Below are positions 57,495 to 64,000 of a stretch of 64,000 nt of DNA, piece by piece. The DNA is taken from positions 116,994,001-117,058,000 of the forward strand of contig JBITNC010000001.1 of NCBI GenBank assembly GCA_050084985.1. Direction: 5' to 3'. How positions within the stretch are numbered: the stretch's first letter is position 1; each line of letters begins with the position of its first letter. The DNA is from Nageia nagi. Its lineage: Eukaryota; Pinophyta. The notes below the pieces were generated by a model. That model did no database searches and was not told where the DNA came from. It was given only the letters and a program-made list of their open reading frames with translations. A program made the translations under genes and the position numbers.

Positions 57495-57506
57495 GCTCTG
57501 ATACCA
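57495..57506 (-). other. Primer binding site next to LTR 57508
   Basis: Minus-strand TGGTATCAGAGC, perfect for initiator tRNA-Met. The internal region it belonged to has been replaced by the plus-strand gag to its left. Confidence 0.8.
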
Positions 57507-57507
57507 C

Positions 57508-58575
57508 TGTAATGATCTAAAATAAAAATACAGAAACACAAAACACAATTCCTAATAATAAAATATGGATCTGCAATATTTTTGTACTTTTATTGAATAT
57601 TCTCAAATACCTACAACAGAAATTTCAATAACAATATCAAATACAATAGATCTGCTATGGTTCTACTTCTATACTACTGAGAACTAAAAAGTGAGTTATA
57701 ATCACAAATCTAACTTTATTAAGCACAAAACACAAGATCACACACTTTATATGGAACGTGGCACTTGAAACTTTAGAATGGCATCAAGAGACCCTCAAAT
57801 ATGCTGAATTAATACTCTAACACTTGGATGCTGCCAAAACTGAACCCTGAATGCACACTTTTAACACTGAAAGATGCTATGGAAACTTGAAAAGATGGGA
57901 CGTGGCTTGCACAAAGGCAGATCAGACCAATAACACTCTGAAAATTAATGGCAATTACTTCTGATAGGGAACGTCCAGCTCCTTGTGATGAATTCTGCTG
58001 TTCAACCGTGAAAAACTTGTGAAGAAACTCTTCCAATCTGCTGATAATGCTTTCAATATGGGATATTTCTCTCCTGGTCTGAGATTAAAGCCTTCTAATG
58101 CATGCAATTAATCCCTAATGCTGAACAATTCTGATATGAGTCTCACAAATGCTGATTCCTTTGACAATCTGCCCAAATTTTGATTATAAAGCATAAAAGG
58201 TGAACCCTGGGTGGATTCACTCCTCAATCTGAGTAGCAAGGATCAGCCTTGTCTACCAAATCGGAATTCTCTTCTACAAATCCTGAGCACCCCCAAAAAT
58301 TCGCAGAAGTTGAGCTAGGGCAAACCCTTCTCTCCAATTTCACAATATCAACAATAACATGATAATAATGTGGGTACTCCATGTATATATAAACTTCACG
58401 CTATAATCCTTCGTTGAGTTGGCCCCACAACTTAAGTTATAAACATGTGCACACAATGTTTTTTTTTTTAATAAAAATAATTATTATTATTTCCTAACAA
58501 CACACTCCACACAACATCATACTATTTGCATAACAATATTTACATGATCCTATTTTTTCAAAAAGGATCATTACA
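57508..58575 (-). repeat. LTR with 10 bp perfect inverted ends
   Basis: 1068 bp, from TGTAATGATC to GATCATTACA, perfect inverted repeats of 10 bp. The primer site on its left makes it the 5' LTR of a minus-strand element that has otherwise gone. TATA-like TATATATA near 58386. Weak similarity at the left end to the LTR at 16647. Confidence 0.85.
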
Positions 58576-60146
58576 AAGACCATCCATATTATAGGCTAAC
58601 AAAACAAAAAATTGAAAAATTGCAGAAATAACAAAAAATAGCAATCAAAGAAAACCAGTTTAGGGCAAGTACATAGATTCAAAAAAGAAACAAATTTTGG
58701 CAAGGAATATTATATCAATACACAACAAAATTAACAACCTTCAATAGAAGAAAGAAACACTCTAATGGAATCGATAGCAGTTAGAATAGAATTCACTTGA
58801 TATTACTTGGGTAGCTTTTGCAATTACAAGGGTGCATGTTTGGGCAAAAATGAGAAAGGAATTGTGGACTTTCTAGAACAGTAGCCTAGGCTATTTCGTA
58901 TAATAGATTTCGTATACATTCCAAATCACTCAGATGAGCTTCTTAGTATATCAGAAGAGGAAAATGACAATGAAATCACGTTGCATGACATTTTTGAAAT
59001 TGTAGCTATGGTAGAATTTTTCCCCCAACCTACCCTTAGCAATTCTCGAGTTCATTAATGTTCAGCCCTTTGTCTTTAATCCTACCCTAGGTCTCTTTGA
59101 AAATAATGTAGTCCTTGAATTTGTAGGAGCCAAGTCTAAATGATTATCCTTCCATCCTAAAAAATATTTTGATTATTGTCTTTTTACTAATGCATATTTT
59201 GTGAAAGTACTTTGTTTGTGATCTTTGGCAAATGTTGGTTTGAACTTGTTCCATGTCTGCTACGATTGTTGTGTTGTCTTTTTCTTTGTCAACCAATGGG
59301 GTTTTCCCTTTCTTATCATTACTCTAGCCATATTTCAATGCTCCACATATCTAAGAGAACAATTTATTTATTTTTATCATTTTGTGAATCATTTCTTCTA
59401 AGAGTGAATCAATCAAATGTGTCCTTTGAATGTTGGAAGAAGTGATTGTAAGAGAGTCTCTTTTAGATCTTATTTTGCTTGACTTCATTTGCTTTCTTTT
59501 TCCATATTTTCAGGAAATCATAATTCTAGTTTGGAAACTGTTTAAGCTTGTATAGATCTCCTAATTTGTTATCATATTTGATGCTAAGTTGTATTCTTGC
59601 AAAAACTTGTCTATGAGAGTCTCAAAACTTTGAATATTGTCAATCACCTATTAGCCTCTTGAAAATTACCCTTCTCATTAGATTTTCATTGTTGTTGAAT
59701 TGAGTTGCTTCATTCCTGAATCCAAGTACAAACATAAATTGTCAAAGTTTAACCAAGACAGACATCCAACCACCACCTAACAATCATATGTAAACTTATG
59801 TTCATTTAAAATGGTAGCAAAAAAATTTAGAGAAATGGTGAAAATATTGGGACATCCATAAATATTTAGGGTGCAAAAGAAAACTTGCATCCAAAGCAAA
59901 TCCTTACGAACTTTTCACTCGCAACCATTTGAAATTTTGGTACTATCAAAATACAATCAACCCCAAGTTTGAAAAGACCACCAATATTTATGAAGTCCAT
60001 AGATTTAAAATGAAAAGCATAATTGCAAAACTAGGAACAAACTTACATAATTACACAATGAAATGGGTACTTAGACAACTAAAATTCAATAATAGTATGA
60101 AACCAAAATGAGGTAAAAGAAAACACAGCGTCTCTTAGTCTCTTCA
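58576..60146. other. RNase J intron, unassigned
   Basis: No domain or repeat end recognised; only short open frames in AT-rich sequence. Confidence 0.4.
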
Positions 60147-60561
60147 TTGTACAATGATAATAAGCTTAATTACATAGACATCCAAAATAACAAAATTGTT
60201 CATGAGATCCCACATCAGGAAACCAAACTTGAAGAACTTAATATGAAACTTAAAGTCTTAAACAATGCAAAGACCAAAATCCATCACCATACAAAAACTT
60301 CATACATGTCAACCGTATTAAGATACTTCCTCCAGTTCCTTTTCTCTTAATATTTGTAGAAAATGATAATAAGCTTAATTGCATAGACATCCAAAATAAC
60401 AAATTTGTTCATGAGATCCCACATCAGGAAACCAAACTTGAAGAACTTAATATAAAACTTAAAGAATGCAAAAACAAAAAGCCATCACCATACACAAACT
60501 TTATACATGTGCCAACCATACTAAGATACTTCCTCCAGTTCCTTTTCTCTGAACATTTGTA
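60147..60561. repeat. Tandem duplication, ~205 bp unit
   Basis: Two copies, about 60152-60360 and 60361-60561, share AATGATAATAAGCTTAATT, GTTCATGAGATCCCACATCA, CTTGAAGAACTTAATAT and TACTTCCTCCAGTTCCTTTT. About 90% alike by eye. Confidence 0.85.
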
Positions 60562-60616
60562 GAAAGCCGAAACCATCAATTACAAGAGGAGGGATTAGGC
60601 AAAAGTTTCTGTATAC

Positions 60617-60728
60617 CTGCAAGCACTAACTTCCAATAACATAAAACCCAGGTTTCTTTTCCTATTTTGGTGAATCACAGAAGCAGGCATCTTAAGGATC
60701 TCAATGAAGAAATATAATTCTGCATCAG
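60617..60728 (-). other. Exon-like open segment of unknown identity
   Basis: Between TTTTTAG and GTATAC (minus strand) 112 bp read without stop: DAELYFFIEILKMPASVIHQ, NRKRNLGFMLLEVSAC. Composition is protein-like and splice sites are good. It is not part of any RNase J I know, and its length (not a multiple of three) would break the RNase J frame. It may be an exon fragment carried in by a transposon or chance. Confidence 0.3.
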
Positions 60729-61050
60729 CTAAAAATAAAACATAAATGCACAAGAAATTCAGAATATATAAACTGGTAACAGAGAAACATGAGACATGTC
60801 ACACTTCCACAGACTAAGAGGACTTGTACAAAAGTATTAAATAAATCAATTTACTGACAGAGATGTGTTTAAAGGTAGAATCTTCGACTAGCATACGAAA
60901 ATTTAACTTTTCATTCATGATAACTACAGCGAATTAACAAATATGTCCACATGCAGGGTTTATCATTGTCTCTATTTTCAAAACCGTGAATGCTCTATAC
61001 TGAACTATTGTGCTGTGTAACAACCATAAAAGATATTATAGATCTCTCAC

Positions 61051-61175
61051 CAGTTCATCATAATAAGCATGACCAGAAGTATGCAACTTCTCTCCCTTCC
61101 CATCGCTATTGTGGGGCCAAGCTCTGCTAGACGATTCATCATTCTCATTACTCGAGTTTCATTCCCGGGTATTAT
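61051..61175 (-). CDS. RNJ: RNase J exon, beta-CASP motif B region, with 1-nt frameshift
   Basis: The acceptor TGTAG precedes 61175 and the donor GTGAGA follows 61051. The exon starts [16 protein letters not shown], the conserved IPGNETR stretch of RNase J. After IAMG the frame breaks, and the next frame resumes as [16 protein letters not shown]. The intact exon should be 126 bp (42 codons); 125 are present. The missing base falls in a run of G at about 61098-61101, where ATGGGAAG is found and ATGGGGAAG would restore the frame. HTSGHA is the conserved beta-CASP histidine motif. The exon end is phase 0 and joins the next exon as DEL-EEVL, as in other plant RNase J proteins. The deletion may be a homopolymer sequencing error or a real inactivating mutation. 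All other exons are intact, which favours an error or a recent loss. Confidence 0.88.
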
Positions 61176-62530
61176 CTACACATGGAGGGAAATCATTAAA
61201 AACTAGCATATAATCAGTTGTCCGATAAACTAGCTACTTCAGTGGATACCACAAGTCATATCTTTGTTCATGCAATAGATTATCACTTCCTGTAGCCACA
61301 TGGAATATCATTGCTTATAGAACATAAGGTCAGAAAAGAGACAGTAAAATTGGCAACCTGTTATCTATGCTTCACAATGCCATTTTCAGGAAGTACAGAA
61401 TAAAGCAGGCATTCTCAGGTTCATAGTAGTGAAATTGGGACTCAGCCAGCATATGTATAGGCTGAAACTATTTAAACTTGGCCATTCAGAGAATATTCAA
61501 CAAAAAAGGGGTAAATTAAAAAAATAAAAATAAAAATAAAAAATACTAAATTTACAAAAAATGCATCAAATGGCAATTTACAGAAAAAGTTGCATATTCT
61601 GAGAATATTATGCCAAATTGTTTGCAATTATTCATTTTTATTGGTGTGGCAAGTATTTGGCCACATAAACACAATATTCATTGAATTTCATAACTATGCT
61701 CAGACCCACGGGCAACAATGTTAAGGAGTTAACCATAGGAATTGAAGGTGAAAGATTGGAAGATTTACCTAATCTTAGAGGGCACAATAAAATTAATAAA
61801 AAGCACTTTCAGGTAACAAAAACTAAGACAAAAGTTGTTCAATGTATCCTGTTTAAAGAAAGCTCTAATAAAAGCTACTACCTTTTTAAGTAGACATTCA
61901 GCTTGAGATACAACATCATTATTATATGGCTGATGGATTGTCTCCATATCACCATCATGTTAAACTGACAATCATCGTTGTGGATATTTCCTCACTATAC
62001 TTAACGCTAGTCATGTGAGGAAATCGACAAGGGCCATGTGCTTCCTTGGAGATGAAAGAGTCCTAGACCATTTGATATGTTCATGATTTGTAAGGTACTT
62101 AAGTACAATATGACAGACTTAAGTGGAAAACCTTATAACCATACACTTCCCTCTCTGTAATTAAATCTAGTCGTGAGGAAATTGACAAGGGCCATGTGCT
62201 TCCTTGGGGATTAAGAATCTGAGATCATTTGATATGTTCATGATTTGTAAGGTACTTAAGTACAATATGAAAGACTTAAGTGGAAAACCTTATAACCATG
62301 CACATGCATATCAAGAGAAAATAAGCTCTAGACATAGAAATGCTAAATCACCCATGAGAGAAGCAAGTTCTTGCATGTTGCCTACTATATGTAGCTAGCT
62401 ATCATCTCTTAGAAAAATAAAATAAAGCAAAAGAGTAAACACACACATAAGTACCATATTGCAAATGAATAAAGTTACATAAAGCATAGGCCCTAAAGCA
62501 CATGCAAATCAGGTACAAATGTGTAAAATT
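61176..62530. other. RNase J intron, mostly unassigned
   Basis: No further RNase J exon was found here. The stretch holds the tandem duplication 62007-62301 and AT-rich sequence. Confidence 0.45.
62007..62301. repeat. Tandem duplication, ~158 bp period
   Basis: 62007-62143 and 62167-62301 share GACAAGGGCCATGTGCTTCC, TTTGATATGTTCATGATTTG and CTTAAGTGGAAAACCTTATA. Copies are about 90% alike by eye. Confidence 0.85.
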
Positions 62531-62964
62531 CAATGTTCCATAGGGACGCGTTTCCTCTCCTCGAGAAGGCAATCCCGGCATTCCCCCATTTGGGAAACTC
62601 AAGAATGCCTGGGGGAACGTTTCCCAATTGTTCCCTTTTTGGGGAACGGTCAGGAACATCTCCCAGGGGTGAGGGACCGTCCGCTGCCCATTCCTTCCTT
62701 TTGGGAATGTCCAGGGAATACTTGCCCATCCCCGAGAATGGCTAGGGAATGCCTAGTCTTTCCTTGATCATTCCCGGAGATAGTTGGGTGTTTCCACTCA
62801 AATATGGGTGTCACACTTCAAAAAAATAACAATAAAGCAAAAGCATCTACCATTAAAAAAAAAAACCCATGAAAAGCATGGGGGTGGGATCGACCAATGT
62901 TCCCACCCCCTATAACCCTAAAAATATTGTTATAAACTTCACCCAATCATAATCACTTTTCATT

Positions 62965-63171
62965 GTGTGCAGCTGTGAAAGAAAAAATACAGCAGTAGAA
63001 GAAAAAGACAGCAGTGAGGAGAAAGAGAACAAGGAGGAGGAGAAAGACAGTACTGTAGAGGACAACAACCAAGGAGGAAAAGAAACACAAGTACAGCCCA
63101 AGGTTTTTCTGATTCACTACTTGTTTAATTTATTTGATTCTTTAAAAGAATCCAAAAAGAGTGATATTTAG
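62965..63171 (+). other. Charged open frame inside the hAT element
   Basis: A 68-codon frame very rich in Glu and Lys (EEKDSSEEKENKEEEKD). It may be a spacer of the former transposase gene or chance in purine-rich sequence; no domain is recognisable. Confidence 0.25.
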
Positions 63172-63263
63172 AATTAAAATCAAAACTATGAGTCAGAATC
63201 AGAAATGGGGGTGAAAATGTGCAAGGAAAAGGAGAAAACATAGCTGAGGCATTAAACTTGTAG

Positions 63264-63512
63264 CAAAAAGAGAGAGTTGGTGATGCAGTGGCAACATTTT
63301 TTTATGCAAATGGCTTGCCTTTTCATCTTGCATGCTCACCTTACTTCAAGCATGCATTTAAGGAAGTAAGGTTGGCTAGTCTAGTTGCATGGTGCAATGT
63401 TGATCCAAAGGAGGTGGGCCAGCTTGAGGCTGATGATGATGATGATGCAGATTTGGTGATGTTTGGATTGCCATTGCAACTCTTCAGTCGGATGATGAGG
63501 GCATCTCATTAG
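63264..63512 (+). pseudogene. hAT transposase remnant (DUF659-like start)
   Basis: The frame opens after a TAG at 63261 and reads QKERVGDAVATFFYANGLPF, HLACSPYFKHAFKEV. The FFYxxGLPFxxxxSPYF motif is the conserved beginning of the DUF659 domain in plant hAT transposases. After about 40 residues it joins an acidic stretch (ADDDDDADLV) and stops at 63512. The BED zinc finger, catalytic core and dimerisation domain are missing, so it is an internally deleted copy that would depend on transposase from elsewhere. Confidence 0.8.
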
Positions 63513-64000
63513 ATAGCTCAGCAGATGAGAAGGATACACCACCATTAGCACATGAGCCTATAGACTCATAGATCCATAGTTGTTATTTTGGCATTTTCAT
63601 TTTGTTATACTTATTTCACTATTTGACATACTCTTGTCAATGTCCACTCTATCTATTTGATTCAATGACATTATGATTCATATTATGTTATCAGATTTAT
63701 GATATGTCTTGAATTTCTAATTTCAATTCCAAATTTTCAATTTGTATACATGATTGAATTGATAATATGAATATCATAAAAATAATGAATTGGAAACAAT
63801 AAAATCTGAAAATTCCAATAATTTTTATTAGTATTATAATTGTTGTTCCTTTATTGTTCCCTGACATTCATCAAAAATGACCCCCTACGTTCCCCCATTC
63901 CCAGATACACATTCCCCTATATCCATGTTCCCAGTCATGTGGAACCTTGGTAAAATCTAAATACTTTCATTTGATGGCAAATATCAAGATTAAAATGTAA

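Larger units (their letters stand above)
14879..61175 (-). other. RNJ: Ribonuclease J gene, 3' part (seven exons, giant introns)
   Basis: This is the only host gene I recognise. It reads right to left and runs off the right edge. Seven exons with AG acceptors and GT donors were assembled by eye: 61175-61051, 39739-39626, 39462-39367, 39245-39148, 22942-22509, 15967-15576 and 15298-15209. Introns are 21311, 163, 121, 16205, 6541 and 277 bp. Phases match at every junction, and about 449 residues are encoded. Known of the family: plant RNase J is a chloroplast metallo-beta-lactamase/beta-CASP ribonuclease with exo- and endonuclease activity in plastid RNA maturation, and it carries a C-terminal GT-1-like domain. 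Seen here: beta-CASP motifs HTSGHA and PIHGE, the C-terminal RNase J domain and a trihelix domain. Missing: the N-terminal transit peptide and the HxHxDH metal site, expected to the right. Odd: a 1-nt deletion in the 61.1 kb exon. The large introns are built mostly of transposons. Confidence 0.93.
62531..63949 (+). mobile_element. hAT DNA transposon, non-autonomous, 8 bp TSD
   Basis: 1419 bp with terminal inverted repeats CAATGTTCCA and (reverse complement of the right end) CAAGGTTCCA, one mismatch. Flanks GTAAAATT (62523-62530) and GTAAAATC (63950-63957) are an 8 bp duplication with one mismatch, as expected for hAT. The first 260 bp and last 80 bp are rich in TTCCC/GGGAA words, likely transposase-binding subterminal repeats. 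Inside is a transposase remnant. The element sits in an RNase J intron. Confidence 0.88.

Noticed and set aside
61051-61175. Using the 112 bp exon-like segment at 60617 to repair the frame (125 + 112 is a multiple of three)
   Set aside because: Reading on in the unshifted frame meets a stop at the junction, and HTSGHA would be lost, so the match in length is chance.
61765-61947. Minus-strand frame METIHQPYNNDVVSQ as an RNase J exon
   Set aside because: It does not match the expected residues before IIPGNETR, has no good acceptor and no known similarity.

Overview
The window looks like nuclear DNA of a seed plant with a very large, repeat-rich genome, most likely a gymnosperm (inference). It is AT-rich, packed with decayed and nested LTR retrotransposons, and holds one ordinary host gene whose exons are separated by introns of 21.3, 16.2 and 6.5 kb. 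No bacterial, organellar, tRNA, rRNA or CRISPR feature was seen.

The host gene is a plant ribonuclease J on the minus strand. Seven of its exons are present: 61175-61051, 39739-39626, 39462-39367, 39245-39148, 22942-22509, 15967-15576 and 15298-15209 (stop). They encode about 449 residues: the end of the beta-CASP nuclease core (motifs HTSGHA and PIHGE), the linker, the RNase J C-terminal domain, and the plant-specific GT-1/trihelix domain. Splice phases agree from exon to exon. The one defect is a missing base in the 61.1 kb exon, which shifts the frame between the two nuclease motifs. The 5' exons lie beyond the right edge.

Layout. 1-5819: a Ty1/copia element split by a 3.7 kb Ty3/gypsy element. 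5827-8410: an LTR split by a 1.4 kb solo LTR with TSD TAAAT. 8460-9660: minisatellites. 9900-11990: a plus-strand gypsy gag split by a 0.49 kb solo LTR. 12670-14878: repeats and unassigned DNA downstream of the host gene. 15209-22942: last three RNase J exons, with a gag-protease gypsy element in the intron. 22943-39147: a giant intron holding a 3.4 kb solo LTR (TSD GAACA), a copia fragment, a gag-protease gypsy element and a solo LTR (TSD TGAAG). 39148-39739: three exons close together. 39740-61050: a giant intron with another gag-protease element, two more copies of the 3.4 kb LTR family (one rearranged, carrying an unidentified coding stretch), a gypsy gag and an LTR with 10 bp inverted ends. 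61051-64000: the damaged exon, a tandem duplication and a 1.4 kb hAT transposon with an 8 bp TSD.

Four related gypsy elements (342-4086, 16647-20757, 33909-36379, about 42127-46096) carry gag and a retropepsin-like protease but no reverse transcriptase, RNase H or integrase that I could read. In two of them the protease is followed directly by a PPT-like tract and the 3' LTR. They look like a non-autonomous lineage. At least six LTRs are solo LTRs with recognisable target duplications, and no complete autonomous element is present.
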